Assembly: GCA_021815645.1 (NCBI GenBank)
Contig: JAKBAB010000007.1
Location: forward strand, 1 to 39,950
Source: Actinomycetes bacterium
GTDB taxonomy: Bacteria > Actinomycetota > Acidimicrobiia > Acidimicrobiales > RAAP-2
Reading direction: 5' to 3'
DNA: 39,950 bases
The notes below the pieces were generated by a model. That model did not search any database. It was not told where the DNA came from and saw only the letters and a list, made by a program, of their open reading frames with translations. Positions 23,402 to 35,069 of the stretch are shown piece after piece; position 1 is the first letter of the stretch, and every line of letters begins with the position of its first letter. Both the position numbers and the translations under genes were made by a program.

Positions 23402-24253
23402 CTACGCCGGGGCAACAACCACGAAACGCCGTGGCTCTTCGCCTTCCGAACGCGTCACCACCGTCGCTACGTCCGTGAGGGCGTCGTGTACCGCTTTGCG
23501 GTCCGCAGCGGACATCGGCTCGAGCGCCCGCTCTTCTCCCGACGCGACAACGTCTTCGGCGACTTGGCGGGCGAAACGGCCGAGCGCGGCCACTCGCCGT
23601 TCGCGGTACTGCGCCACGTCCACGAGAATGCGATCCGTACGACCGGGACTTTTGGACTGGACTACCGTTCGAGTTACCTCCTGGAGGGCGTGCAGCGTCG
23701 TCCCCCTAGGTCCCACCAAAATGCCCAGTTCGGTAGGCGGATTGGCGTTGACAGAAAGTTCGACCGTTTCCTGGTCCAGCTCCCTAACCTCAACTTCGGC
23801 GACGAGCTCCATTGACGCGAGTAGCCCCGAAAGGAACTCTTTCGCGATAGCACCCTGCTCGCTCAGGGATATTCCCTCGGCCATACTGTCCTCCTTAATC
23901 GGACTGTTTTCAACTGCTTTGGTCTTTACCGTTCGTGGCGCGCGAGCGGCTCCGGCGTCTTTGTTTCTTCCCGCCTCACGCGTACCACCACTTGACTTCT
24001 TTTGCGCACTCGGTCGTTCGGCGCGTTCGCTGGGTCGACTCCGGCCCGCGCCGTGGCGCGTTCGCTTCGGTCGCGGCCCACTGGGACGAACGCGCGCCCG
24101 CACCCGGGCCTCACCGCGTACGCGGCCAAAGAGTCCCGCTTTCGGCTCTTCGAGTACTTCGACCTCCGCGTCGTCTCTGTGCACCCCGAGGTGCCCCAGC
24201 GCCCGACTCGTCGCTTCATCTACCGTCTTACCGGTCGTCTCTACCCACTCCAT
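23402..24253 (-). CDS. jag: Jag/KhpB-like RNA-binding protein
   Basis: The product has 283 residues. An N-terminal Jag_N domain (WVETTGKTVDEATSRALGHL then EPKAGLFGRV, about 3-50) is followed by a charged, disordered linker of about 75 residues rich in Arg, Pro and Ala. A KH domain with GPRGTTLHALQEVTRTVV and an R3H domain (YRERRVAALGRFARQVAEDV with the Arg-x3-His-like motif diverged) follow. Jag/KhpB binds RNA with KhpA and affects cell elongation and division in Gram-positives. It lies between yidC (three bases upstream) and rsmG. No khpA in the window. Confidence 0.93.
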   Translation of the reverse strand: MEWVETTGKTVDEATSRALGHLGVHRDDAEVEVLEEPKAGLFGRVRGEARVRARVRPSGPRPKRTRHGAGRSRPSERAERPSAQKKSSGGTREAGRNKDAGAARAPRTVKTKAVENSPIKEDSMAEGISLSEQGAIAKEFLSGLLASMELVAEVEVRELDQETVELSVNANPPTELGILVGPRGTTLHALQEVTRTVVQSKSPGRTDRILVDVAQYRERRVAALGRFARQVAEDVVASGEERALEPMSAADRKAVHDALTDVATVVTRSEGEEPRRFVVVAPA

Positions 24254-24256
24254 CTA

Positions 24257-25258
24257 CTAACGGGCCTTTCTCTTTCGTTTCGCTTTAGCGCGCGGTTGGG
24301 CCGGTGGTTGCGGGACCGGTCGTGCTGGACTTTGGGGCCGACTGCTAGAGCGTGGTTTCTTCGCCGGCGCAGAAGTTGAAGGTTTAGTCTTAGTACTTTC
24401 CGACTCCGCCGGAAGCTCCTCGACGGCGGCGGCCGCGGCGGCCGGAAGTGCGCGCCCATTTTTGTGGGGATTCGAGACCCCGGCTCGAAACATCAGGTCT
24501 TGAGTAATTATGCGAATTACTGTAGAAATAATCATATAAAGTACGACCGCGGCCGGTATGACCATATAGAAATACGCAAACACGATCGGCAGAATTCGTT
24601 GCATCGTCTGCTGCTGACTCGGCAGGCTCTGGCCGGTCTTGCGGTTGCGATTGTTCATCTGCGCCATTTGGAAGTACTGAAGCGCCACCGCGACGGCCAC
24701 GAAAACGAAGAAGGGTATCGCGGCGGCCACCGACCCATGGCTGCTGAAGGGCTTGAGGCTTAGGTCCATCCCGAAGACGTTGAGGTGGCCCCCCGAGTGC
24801 ACTAGGTTCTCGTACATCTTCGACGTATGGGGGATGTAGCGCGGTTGAGCGGACACGACCCCCTTTTTGGAAGTGACAGTGAACGCCAGGCCCTTGATGA
24901 CGCTGTAGAGAATGAACAGGAACGGCGCCTGGAGGAGCAAAGGTAGGCAGCCCCCGATGGGGTTCACCCCCTCCTCTCGGTAGAGCTTCATCAGTTCGTC
25001 GTTTAAGAGCTGGCGGTTTTCGGGGCCCTTGTACTTCTGTTGTAGCTTTTTGATCTCCGGCTGAAGTTTCTGCATCGCCATCATCGATTTGGTGCTCTTG
25101 ATGGTGAAGGGCGTGAGGGCGCCCATAATGACGATCGTGAGCAGGATGATGGCGACCGCGTAGTTGGGGATGACCCCGTAGAAGAAGGCCAGGAGGAAGC
25201 CGAAGAGGCGGAAAATCGGCTGGAAGATCCCACCAAAGAAGTGGGTAATGGAACTCAT
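24257..25258 (-). CDS. yidC: Membrane protein insertase YidC
   Basis: The product has 333 residues of the short Gram-positive type. It inserts and folds membrane proteins with or without Sec. The first helix (LFGFLLAFFYGVIPNYAVAI) is followed by helix 2 with the positively charged groove residues (TPFTIKSTKSMMAMQKLQPEI), then the coiled cytoplasmic loop LQQKYKGPENRQLLNDELMKLY. The GVNPIGGCLPLLLQAPFLF hairpin and three more helices come next. The C-terminal 70 residues are Lys/Arg/Pro-rich, suited to ribosome contact. The ATG overlaps the yidD stop (ATGA). Only one yidC is seen here. Confidence 0.96.
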   Translation of the reverse strand: MSSITHFFGGIFQPIFRLFGFLLAFFYGVIPNYAVAIILLTIVIMGALTPFTIKSTKSMMAMQKLQPEIKKLQQKYKGPENRQLLNDELMKLYREEGVNPIGGCLPLLLQAPFLFILYSVIKGLAFTVTSKKGVVSAQPRYIPHTSKMYENLVHSGGHLNVFGMDLSLKPFSSHGSVAAAIPFFVFVAVAVALQYFQMAQMNNRNRKTGQSLPSQQQTMQRILPIVFAYFYMVIPAAVVLYMIISTVIRIITQDLMFRAGVSNPHKNGRALPAAAAAAVEELPAESESTKTKPSTSAPAKKPRSSSRPQSPARPVPQPPAQPRAKAKRKRKAR

Positions 25259-25503
25259 AGCTCGGGGCTCCTCGTTCTAGTCGGCTCGGGGACGAGATCT
25301 ATTCCGTGCGGCCCAAAGGGGCGACAGCGCAGCACCCGGCGCAGCGCGTAACCCGTGCCGCGCAGCGCGCCGTGGCTCTCGAGTGCTTCGAGCGCGTACT
25401 GGGAGCAGGAGGGGTAAAAACGGCACGGCGCGATCCGCCCCACTCGCAGACGCTGGTAGAAAGTGACCAGTGCGATCAAAAAGCGGGCGGGCCTAGTGGC
25501 CAC
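25255..25503 (-). CDS. yidD: Membrane protein insertion efficiency factor YidD
   Basis: 82 residues from GTG 25503, preceded by GGAAAG seven bases upstream; the ATG at 25548 would overlap rnpA by 56 bases. YidD is a small amphipathic protein at the membrane that aids YidC. The signature CRFYPSCSQYALEALESHGALRGTGYALRRVLRCRP is complete, with all three cysteines. The gene shares 11 bases with rnpA and four with yidC, so the three are coupled. Confidence 0.93.
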   Translation of the reverse strand: MATRPARFLIALVTFYQRLRVGRIAPCRFYPSCSQYALEALESHGALRGTGYALRRVLRCRPFGPHGIDLVPEPTRTRSPEL

Positions 25504-25813
25504 GGCATCTTTCCAAGGCCTGGTGGAGATGGTGTCGAAGTTCGTCATATGAAAGTTTGTCAGTAGTAGAACCGCATGTGATCAGGTATAATCCAGGCAA
25601 CTGGGTTGACCCGATCTCGTCGAACAGCGTTCGCAGTCGCCGACGAAGGAGGTTTCGGCCCACCGCGTTGGTGACCCGTCGACCGATGGAAAAAGCGACG
25701 TTTCGGTCCTCGCCGTCGGCCACGAAACTAACTCGCAGCGGCCCACTTTGCCCTCGTCCCGTCGGTGTTCGAAACAGCGCGAACTGCCGGCGGGTGCGAA
25801 CCCGACCGGGCAC
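25493..25813 (-). CDS. rnpA: Ribonuclease P protein component
   Basis: The product has 106 residues from GTG 25813. It is the protein partner of the RNase P ribozyme in tRNA 5' maturation. Markers are RVRTRRQFALFR at the start and the FSIGRRVTNAVGRNLLRRRLRTLF helix (about 41-64), which carries the conserved RNR-type basic motif as GRNLLRRR. It starts five bases after the rpmH stop. The first residues are shorter than in many homologues. Confidence 0.93.
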   Translation of the reverse strand: MPGRVRTRRQFALFRTPTGRGQSGPLRVSFVADGEDRNVAFSIGRRVTNAVGRNLLRRRLRTLFDEIGSTQLPGLYLITCGSTTDKLSYDELRHHLHQALERCRGH

Positions 25814-25818
25814 TCGAA

Positions 25819-25953
25819 CTAAACCGTCAACTTGTGGCGACCCTTGTTACGGCGGGCCTTGAGAACAGCTCGCCCGGCACGGGTGCGCATACGTGCGCGA
25901 AATCCGTGTGTTTTAGCTCTCTTTCTCTGGTTTGGCTGATACGTACGCTTCAC
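25819..25953 (-). CDS. rpmH: 50S ribosomal protein bL34
   Basis: 44 residues from GTG at 25953. The sequence [20 protein letters not shown] then [14 protein letters not shown] and NKGRHKL is a textbook bL34. It is too short for common ORF cut-offs but certain. It opens the minus-strand operon rpmH-rnpA-yidD-yidC-jag-rsmG and diverges from dnaA across 210 bp. The leader contains GAAGAGAGG as ribosome-binding site. Confidence 0.97.
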   Translation of the reverse strand: MKRTYQPNQRKRAKTHGFRARMRTRAGRAVLKARRNKGRHKLTV

Positions 25954-26110
25954 GAAAACCTCTCTTCAAAATACCTAACGGTCTAACGGCCAACCCCCGG
26001 GGGGCGGGCGGCGACCACAGCGAGGAATCTTAGCCCACCGGGTCGAGGGCCTCGGGCGCGACGGGGTAATTGGGTGTAGGGTGACTTTCCTTGTCGCGCG
26101 GTTGGCGAAT

Positions 26111-26138
26111 TTGATTCGCGGCGCCCTGTGGATAAGGT
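26111..26138 (+). promoter_or_regulatory. dnaA promoter with overlapping DnaA box
   Basis: TTGATT (26111-26116) and TAAGGT (26133-26138) are 16 bp apart, a plausible -35/-10 pair. A perfect DnaA box, TGTGGATAA (TTATCCACA on the minus strand, 26127-26135), covers the spacer and -10, so DnaA would repress its own gene. The remaining rpmH-dnaA gap is GC-rich without other boxes. Confidence 0.55.
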
Positions 26139-26163
26139 ACCAAACGAGTTGTGGAGGAGCACT

Positions 26164-27516
26164 GTGCAAGACGGGGAAGAACTGTGGTCCTCTCTTCGAG
26201 AATCACTACGTGGTAACGCTTCTGACGCAATTTGGGCGGCGGGCCTCAGCACGCTGCGTCTTGTGGATTACCACGACGACCAACTCGTCATCGCCGCACC
26301 GAATCAGATACAACTCCTGCGCGTTCAACAGCGCTACCTTCCCTTCATCACCGAACAGGCGCAACAAATCGCTGGTCGAGACGTTCGCGTGTCATTAACG
26401 GTCAGTGACACCTCGGTGACGAATCGGGTCGAAGAAGTTCCCGACAGTGCCCCATCAACCGTCGCCTTCGCCCCGAGTGTTGATCAACCGGCCCGTCTGG
26501 ACCCGCGCATGACGTTCGATCTCTTCGTTCCCGGACCTTCCAATCGACTGGCGTTCGCCGCCGCCCAGTCCGTTGCGGAGACCCCCGGGCGCGCCTACAA
26601 CCCCCTGATGATCTACGGTAATTCGGGACTGGGCAAAACCCACCTGCTGCACGCGATTGGCAACTACGTGCAGGAAAACTATCGGGGACGTAAGGTCCTG
26701 TACGTTTCGACCGAGACGTTCCTCAACGACTTCATTCGCGCGATTCAAACTCGCACTCAACTCTCTCTGCACGAACGGTATCGAGAGAACGACGTTCTAC
26801 TCATCGACGACATTCAGTTCATGGAAACGCGCGGCGAGACGTTTCACGAAGAGATCTTTCACACTTACAACGCACTACACGGCGAGGGAAAGCAGATCGT
26901 TCTCACGTCGGATAGATCCCCGCGAGACCTCGCGGGTCTTCAAGAACGATTCCGGAGCCGTCTCCTCCAAGGACTCGTCACCGAAATTGACCAACCGGAC
27001 CTCGAAACGAGAGTAGCGATTCTCCGTTCCAAGGCGGAGCGCGAGGGAGTAGCTCTACCCGACGAAGTCGCCGACTGGATTGCGCAAAGGGTTCGCGACA
27101 ACATTCGTGAACTAGAAGGATCGATCACGATGTTAAGGGCGTTCGCAAACTTACGCCAAGAGCCGATAACCCTAGAGTTGGCTAAATCTCATCTGACAAA
27201 TCTCGGGCACGATCAGGTAGTACTAAAACCAGAGACAATTTTATCGGTGGTGGCTGAGTTTTACGGGCTTTCGGTGGACGAAGTTCGCGGTTCGAAACGA
27301 CTGCGGCCCCTCGTCCACGCGCGTCACGTCGCTATGTACTTAATTCGCGATCTTCTTCACAACTACTCCTACCCAATGATCGCGCGAATATTTGACGGAC
27401 GTAATCACACCACCGTGATTAGTGCCGTTGACAAAATATCCAAGCAGTTGACCGCGAACTCGGAACTACTGACGCAGATAAACCTTTTGAAGAAGCGACT
27501 GTTGGGTGAAAGTTAG
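26164..27516 (+). CDS. dnaA: Chromosomal replication initiator DnaA
   Basis: 450 residues from GTG 26164, behind GGAGGAG. DnaA-ATP binds DnaA boxes and opens the origin. Domain I (LWSSLRESLRGNASDAIWAAGLST) is complete and domain II is short (about 82-112). The AAA+ domain holds Walker A GNSGLGKTHLLHAIGN (about 152-167), LLIDDIQFM and SDRSPRDLAGL. Domain IV contains RGSKRLRPLVHARHVAMYLIR and the signature MIARIFDGRNHTTVI. The frame also opens at 26128, but that GTG lies inside the DnaA box. Domain II is much shorter than in Streptomyces. Confidence 0.97.
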   Translation: MQDGEELWSSLRESLRGNASDAIWAAGLSTLRLVDYHDDQLVIAAPNQIQLLRVQQRYLPFITEQAQQIAGRDVRVSLTVSDTSVTNRVEEVPDSAPSTVAFAPSVDQPARLDPRMTFDLFVPGPSNRLAFAAAQSVAETPGRAYNPLMIYGNSGLGKTHLLHAIGNYVQENYRGRKVLYVSTETFLNDFIRAIQTRTQLSLHERYRENDVLLIDDIQFMETRGETFHEEIFHTYNALHGEGKQIVLTSDRSPRDLAGLQERFRSRLLQGLVTEIDQPDLETRVAILRSKAEREGVALPDEVADWIAQRVRDNIRELEGSITMLRAFANLRQEPITLELAKSHLTNLGHDQVVLKPETILSVVAEFYGLSVDEVRGSKRLRPLVHARHVAMYLIRDLLHNYSYPMIARIFDGRNHTTVISAVDKISKQLTANSELLTQINLLKKRLLGES

Positions 27517-27771
27517 TTCACGTCGTGTTCACAAAGTGGGGCTCGAGCTGTTGATTTTTCGTTGTAAACGTCGTTCTAGACACATGAAGAACGACTTGAA
27601 AGATGAGAGTTAAAAGAGTTAGCCACAGGGGTGTGGGGTTCTGATTTTTTAGAAATAACGCTTTACCAAGAGTTTTATCAAAGAATCCACATACGCACAG
27701 CACTACTACTACTAACACCCTCTAACTATTAAATACACACCGTATTCTCAGTAGTAACGAAAGGTTGGCCC
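27517..27771. other. oriC region between dnaA and dnaN
   Basis: 255 bp without genes and visibly AT-richer than its surroundings. DnaA-box-like 9-mers: TTAGCCACA (27619-27627, one mismatch), GAATCCACA (27683-27691, two) and, more weakly, reversed TTGTGAACA near 27527-27535. A (CTA)4 run then leads to the AT-rich CTAACTATTAAATACACA (27722-27739), a likely unwinding element. Perfect boxes are lacking. Location between dnaA and dnaN is the standard actinobacterial origin. TATTCT (27743-27748) may serve the dnaN promoter. Confidence 0.75.
27703..27714. promoter_or_regulatory. DnaA-trio-like (CTA)4 run
   Basis: Four CTA triplets on the plus strand equal 3'-GAT-5' repeats on the other strand, the DnaA-trio element that loads DnaA on single strands at the unwinding region. 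It sits 12 bp right of the GAATCCACA box and 7 bp left of the AT-rich stretch, the order described for Bacillus. Confidence 0.55.
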
Positions 27772-28872
27772 ATGAAGTTCAGATCCGAGCGAGACATTCT
27801 CGTTGAGGCACTCACGGCGCCCAGTCGGGTGGTAGCGACGCGACTCATCGGCGCGTCTTCTGGAGTTCTTCTAACCCTGCGGGGTAATCAACTCGTAGTA
27901 ACGGGAACGGACCTCGATATCACCGCTCGTACGACGATTGAGGTTATTGGACTCGAAGACGGCTCGACGGTCGTTCCCGCTCGCCTAATCGTAGACGCGG
28001 TGAGGTCTCTGGAGGCGGGGGCCGTTACGGTGGCGAGTAACGACGACACCGTAGATATTTCACTAGCTCGAGCGAAGTTCTCTTTGCGAACCTACGCCGT
28101 CGTAGATTTTCCAAAACTGCCACCGGTGAGTGGGGCCCTTACGTCGATCGCGGCCGCCGAACTTCTGCACGGGTTAAGTCAAGTCGTTCGAGCGGCCGCA
28201 AACGACGACGCCCGCCCGTTACTCACGGGGGTTCTCTTTACGACGCAAGACAACGCGCTACGTCTGATCGCTACTGACTCTTATCGTCTCGCGGTGCGTG
28301 ACGTTACCAGCGTGGCCCAACTTAACGGGGCTCAAGATCTCCTCGTACCCGCGCGGGCTCTCCAGGAACTACAACGAGTGGCCGGGGCGCTAAGTGACGA
28401 CGCGGAGATTGGGGTTGCGCTAAGTGACGCGGAGGTCTGTTTCGTCGCCGGCAACACCAGTGTCGCGTCACGACTCATTGACGGAAACTACCCCTCGGTC
28501 TTGCAACTCATTCCCGACAGCTACCCCAACCAGTTAAGAGTCGCGAAGGACACCCTTCTGACCTCCCTGAAGCGGGCCAAGCTCTTGGCCAAGGACTCCA
28601 CGTCGTCGGTTCGACTAACGATGTTGGAACGCAACGTTGAAATTAGAACCCAGAGTCACGACGCGGGGGACATTGAGGACAACGTGGACGCCGACTACAA
28701 CGGCGAAACGATGACGATCGCCTTCAACCCCAGTTTTCTAATTGACGGGATCGAGGCCATCGCCGGAGACGAAGTCATTCTCGAAATGTCTGACTCCGTT
28801 CGCCCCGCCATGGTTCACGGTGTTGACGACAGCCGCTTTCGATATCTCCTTATGCCCGTTCGAGTTCAGTAG
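27772..28872 (+). CDS. dnaN: DNA polymerase III sliding clamp (beta subunit)
   Basis: The product has 366 residues, normal length. The dimeric ring tethers polymerase III to DNA. Recognisable pieces include MKFRSERDILVEAL, VTGTDLDITART, the RPLLTGVLF strand starting domain 2 (about residue 142), LIATDSYRLAVRD, the SRLIDGNYPSV turn, and domain 3 with IAFNPSFLIDGIEAI ending in YLLMPVRVQ. RBS AAAGG lies nine bases ahead. recF follows after 11 bp. Confidence 0.97.
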   Translation: MKFRSERDILVEALTAPSRVVATRLIGASSGVLLTLRGNQLVVTGTDLDITARTTIEVIGLEDGSTVVPARLIVDAVRSLEAGAVTVASNDDTVDISLARAKFSLRTYAVVDFPKLPPVSGALTSIAAAELLHGLSQVVRAAANDDARPLLTGVLFTTQDNALRLIATDSYRLAVRDVTSVAQLNGAQDLLVPARALQELQRVAGALSDDAEIGVALSDAEVCFVAGNTSVASRLIDGNYPSVLQLIPDSYPNQLRVAKDTLLTSLKRAKLLAKDSTSSVRLTMLERNVEIRTQSHDAGDIEDNVDADYNGETMTIAFNPSFLIDGIEAIAGDEVILEMSDSVRPAMVHGVDDSRFRYLLMPVRVQ

Positions 28873-28883
28873 GCCGGGTCATC

Positions 28884-29962
28884 GTGGGTGTCCACGAACT
28901 TACCCTTCGCAACTTTCGCCTCTTTAGCGAGTTCGTCTTCGTTCCCGATCCCCACGCGGTGACGGTTCTGATATCACCCAACGGCACGGGCAAAACCTCC
29001 GTGCTCGAGGCCATCTACGCCCTCGCGACAGCCGCTTCCTTTCGAACGAGCGTCGCGAGTGACATGATTCGTATTCACGAACCGATAGCCGATATACACG
29101 GGGTACTTTTTCATTTCGAACGTCGAGTTCAAGTGGATTTGACGTTAACCCGTGGTGCGCGGGGTACGACGAAGCGGATGTTGGTTAATGGTCAGCGGCC
29201 CGGTTCGCGCGCGGAGCTGTCCGAGGTACTGCCCCTAACGGTCTTCACCCCCGAGGGGGTCGACCTTGTGCGAGGCGGCCCGGAACACCGCCGTCAGTTC
29301 CTCACCACTTTGCTCACCGACGTCGACCCGAGCGCGGCCGATTCCGTGGAGCGATTTCATCGCGTCCTCGCTCAACGAAACGCCCTCCTACGTTCACTCG
29401 ACGCAACCCGGTCTTCGCCGGGCGAAGAGGGTGAACTCGAGCTGTGGTCGCACGAACTGGCCGAGGCGGGCGAATTATTAGTTATGCGACGCGAGGCGTT
29501 GCTCAGCCAACTAACACCACTCGTCGCGCAGTTCTACGAACAACTGGCGCGCGGCGAGGATCGCGTCGAATTGACATACGAAAAGTCGTGGACTGGCCCG
29601 CTCGCCGGAGCGCTTAACGGCGCGCTGCGCGACGACCGCTACCGCGGGTACACGAGCGTCGGGCCCCACCGTGACGACGTTCGCGTCCTCCTCTCGGGGC
29701 GCGACGCCCGACGCCAGTCCTCCCAGGGGGAGCAGCGATCACTGGCGCTGGCCTGGCGACTGGCCGGGCACGAATTGGTAAAACGCTCTCGTGGAGTCGA
29801 TCCCCTGTTACTGCTCGACGACGTATTTAGTGAACTCGACCCCCAGCGGGCCGACCGGTTGATGGAACTACTGCCCGTCGGTCAAACCTTCGTAACCACC
29901 GCCACGGCGCTCCCGGCGAAACTTTCGCCGGCCGTCGTGGTCGACCTCACCGCGGTTACGGC

Positions 29963-29966
<4 letters not shown>
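28884..29966 (+). CDS. recF: DNA replication and repair protein RecF
   Basis: The product has 360 residues from GTG 28884. RecF is an SMC-like ABC ATPase that helps RecOR load RecA at gaps. It begins VHELTLRNFRLF, has a Walker A variant SPNGTGKTSVLEAI (about 32-45), the lid VGPHRDDVRVLLSG, the signature QSSQGEQRSLALAWRLA and Walker B LLLLDDVFSELDPQR near the end. The first Walker A glycine is serine (SPNGTGKT instead of GPNGxGKT), a mild change. Its stop overlaps dciA by four bases. Confidence 0.95.
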
Positions 29967-32309
<2,343 letters not shown>

Positions 32310-32322
32310 GACCGAGGGAGCC

Positions 32323-34797
32323 ATGGCACGTAACAAAAAGGGATCGGGCGACGACGGATCGGGCGACGACGTCGTGGGTTACGTCGAGCCCATCGAGATC
32401 AACTTGGAGATGGAACGCTCGTTCCTCGAGTACTCGATGTCGGTCATCGTGTCGCGCGCGCTGCCCGACGCGCGCGACGGGCTAAAGCCGGTGCACCGGC
32501 GGATTCTCTACTCCATGTTCGACCAGGGACTTCGCCCCGACCGACCGTTCGCCAAGTGCGCGAAAGTCGTCGGAGAGGTGATGGGTACGTACCACCCCCA
32601 CGGCGACAGCGCCATTTACGACGCCCTCGTTCGAATGGTTCAAGACTTCTCCATGCGCCACCCCCTCATCAGTGGTCACGGTAATTTCGGCGGCACCGGA
32701 CCCGACGAGGGCGCCGCGGCGATGCGCTACACCGAGTGTCGTCTCGCGCCCCTCGCGCTCGAGATGCTCGACTCGATCGACGAAGAGACCGTGGACTTCG
32801 AGTCGAACTACGATAACTCGACCCAGCAGCCCGTCGTTCTCCCCTCGAGGTTCCCCAACCTGCTGGTGAACGGCTCTCAGGGTATCGCCGTCGGCATGGC
32901 GACGAAGATCCCTCCGCACAACTTGGGTGAGGTGATCAACGCCACGTTGCACCTCCTGAACGACCCCGCGGCCACGCCGGACGATTTGATGAAGTTCGTC
33001 AAGGGACCGGACTTTCCCACGCGGGCCCAGATTTTGGGACGTCAGGGAATCCTCGACGCCTACCGGACCGGACGGGGCTCGATCAAACTTCGGGCCGTCG
33101 CCGAGATCGAAGAAGGTCCCCGGGAGAGCCGGATCGTTGTCACCGAATTCCCCTACGAGGTGTCGGTCGAGTCAGTCGAGGAGAAGATCTACGACCTCGT
33201 GAAAAGCGGCGAGCTCGACGGGATCAGTGGCGTGCAGAACGACTCGGCCGGCCGTCAGGCCCGGTTGGTCATTCGCCTTAAGCGCGACGCCAACGCCAAC
33301 GTGGTGCTCAACAAGCTCTACAAGAACACCTCGCTGCAGACCACCTTCGCCGTCAATATGTTGGCCCTGGTCGACGGCGTCCCGCGGACGCTGAACCTGG
33401 CCCAAGCGCTGACGCACTACATCGCTCACCAGGTCGACGTCGTTACTCGGCGAACCCAGTTCCGACTGCGAAAGGCCGAGGCGCGCGCGCACATCGTCGA
33501 GGGACTGCTGCGCGCCATTGACATGTTGGATCAAGTCATCGCGGCTATTCGCGCCTCGGCCGACCGATCGGCGGCGCGGACGTCGCTGATGGCGGCCCCC
33601 TTTAATTTCAGCGAGGAACAGGCCAACCACATCTTGGACATGACGCTCGGTCGACTTACTCGACTCGGGCGCAGCGAACTCGAAGAGGAGATGGCGAAAC
33701 TGCTCGCGACCATCGAAGAGTTGCGCGCCATTTTGGCCAGTGACGCCAAGCTACGCGCGGTGATCGCCGAGGAGATCACCGCTATCCGTGACAAGTACGC
33801 CGACGACCGGGCCACCCAGATCGTCAACGACCCCGGTGAACTGGGCGTCGAGGACCTGATAGACGACGAGGAGATCGTACTGACTTTGACGCGGGCGGGG
33901 TACGTAAAGTCGGTGGCGGCTGACGCCTTTCGCACTCAAGGTCGGGGGGGGCGCGGTGTGCAGGGGGCCAAGCTCAAAGACGAGGACTTCGTCGAGCAGA
34001 TGGTCCATACGACGTCGCTGGCCCACCTGCTTTTGTTCTCAAATCGAGGGAGAGTTTTCCGCCTGCGCGGTCACGAGGTACCGATGAAGGAGCGCACGGC
34101 TAAGGGCACGGCCGTCGTTAACCTGTTGAACCTTCAACCCGGTGAGTCAATTCAGGCCATCATCGCCACCGACGACTTTCCCGCCGATCGCTTTCTCGTC
34201 TTTCTGACCGCGAACGGAACCGTTAAAAAGACCGCCCTTAGTGAGTACGACAAGTCCCGTCGCGAGGGGTGGATCGCTATTAACCTGCGCGACGGGGACG
34301 AAGTGGTGCGGGTCGTACCCACGGGCGGCCAAGACGACCTGATGGTCGTGACGTACCGGGGAATGGCAATTCGATTTACCGAGTCCGAAGTGCGCGACGT
34401 CGGTCGCGACGCGACGGGGGTACGGGGAATACGACTGCGCGAAGACGATCGGGCCATCTCCCTGGACGTGGTTCGTCCCGACGCCGATCTCTTCGTCGTC
34501 ACCGACACCGGTTTCGGTAAACGCGTCAAAGTGGAGCGATTCAACCGCCAGGGGCGCGGTGGTCAGGGAGTGCGGGCGATACGACTGACCGCCGTTCGGG
34601 GCTTCGTCGTCGCGGCCTTCATGGTCCACCTCGACGACGAAGTACTCCTGGCGTCCACCGGGGGGGTGCTGATTCGAACTCCGGTACGCGAGGTCTCGTC
34701 CCAGGGCCGAGACGCCACCGGGGTGCGCGTAATGAACCTCGACGAGGGCCACGCCGTGGCGGCCGTGGCCGCCGTACCGGCCGAGGGAACGGATTAG
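32323..34797 (+). CDS. gyrA: DNA gyrase subunit A
   Basis: The product has 824 residues. GyrA cuts and rejoins DNA; the catalytic tyrosine is Tyr136 in AAMRYTECRL. The quinolone pocket reads HPHGDSAIYDALVRM with Ser96 and Asp100 in the positions of E. coli Ser83 and Asp87, i.e. a sensitive-type pocket. The tower and coiled-coil region run to about residue 500. The C-terminal beta-pinwheel starts near 520 with the GyrA-box QGRGGRG (about 546) and shows repeated blades (YRGMAIRFTESEVRDVGRDA; a related QGRGGQG). The N-terminus has a short Lys/Asp/Gly-rich lead. A hairpin terminator follows after the stop. Confidence 0.97.
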   Translation: MARNKKGSGDDGSGDDVVGYVEPIEINLEMERSFLEYSMSVIVSRALPDARDGLKPVHRRILYSMFDQGLRPDRPFAKCAKVVGEVMGTYHPHGDSAIYDALVRMVQDFSMRHPLISGHGNFGGTGPDEGAAAMRYTECRLAPLALEMLDSIDEETVDFESNYDNSTQQPVVLPSRFPNLLVNGSQGIAVGMATKIPPHNLGEVINATLHLLNDPAATPDDLMKFVKGPDFPTRAQILGRQGILDAYRTGRGSIKLRAVAEIEEGPRESRIVVTEFPYEVSVESVEEKIYDLVKSGELDGISGVQNDSAGRQARLVIRLKRDANANVVLNKLYKNTSLQTTFAVNMLALVDGVPRTLNLAQALTHYIAHQVDVVTRRTQFRLRKAEARAHIVEGLLRAIDMLDQVIAAIRASADRSAARTSLMAAPFNFSEEQANHILDMTLGRLTRLGRSELEEEMAKLLATIEELRAILASDAKLRAVIAEEITAIRDKYADDRATQIVNDPGELGVEDLIDDEEIVLTLTRAGYVKSVAADAFRTQGRGGRGVQGAKLKDEDFVEQMVHTTSLAHLLLFSNRGRVFRLRGHEVPMKERTAKGTAVVNLLNLQPGESIQAIIATDDFPADRFLVFLTANGTVKKTALSEYDKSRREGWIAINLRDGDEVVRVVPTGGQDDLMVVTYRGMAIRFTESEVRDVGRDATGVRGIRLREDDRAISLDVVRPDADLFVVTDTGFGKRVKVERFNRQGRGGQGVRAIRLTAVRGFVVAAFMVHLDDEVLLASTGGVLIRTPVREVSSQGRDATGVRVMNLDEGHAVAAVAAVPAEGTD

Positions 34798-34819
34798 GCC
34801 ACCCGGCGGGCAGGCGAGC

Positions 34820-34842
34820 GGCGCCGTACTCTACGCGGCGCC
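34820..34842 (+). terminator. Hairpin after gyrA
   Basis: GGCGCCG and CGGCGCC pair around a 9-base loop, 23 bp beyond the gyrA stop. There is no U-run. The rest of the 272 bp gap to the ABC-F gene shows no tRNA or gene. Confidence 0.5.
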
Positions 34843-35069
34843 CTTCGCCGAGCGTCACCACACCGTCGGGCCCCCATCGTCGCGCCCGGTAAGGTTACCG
34901 ACGCGCGCAGCGCAGTTAGGCGGGGAGTTCCGCCACCTAGAACGAGGGACATGGACCACCGGCGACCAAACTACCGTGCACTGGCGGGGTCCCTCGACGG
35001 CCCGGTGACGTCCCTAGTGGATCCCTCCTCGCCCTCACCGCAGGGACCCATCGGCTTCCGGCGGCGCTA

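Noticed and set aside
32590..32640. Quinolone-resistance substitution in gyrA
   Set aside because: The pocket reads GDSAIYDA with Ser and Asp at the usual resistance positions, the sensitive type.
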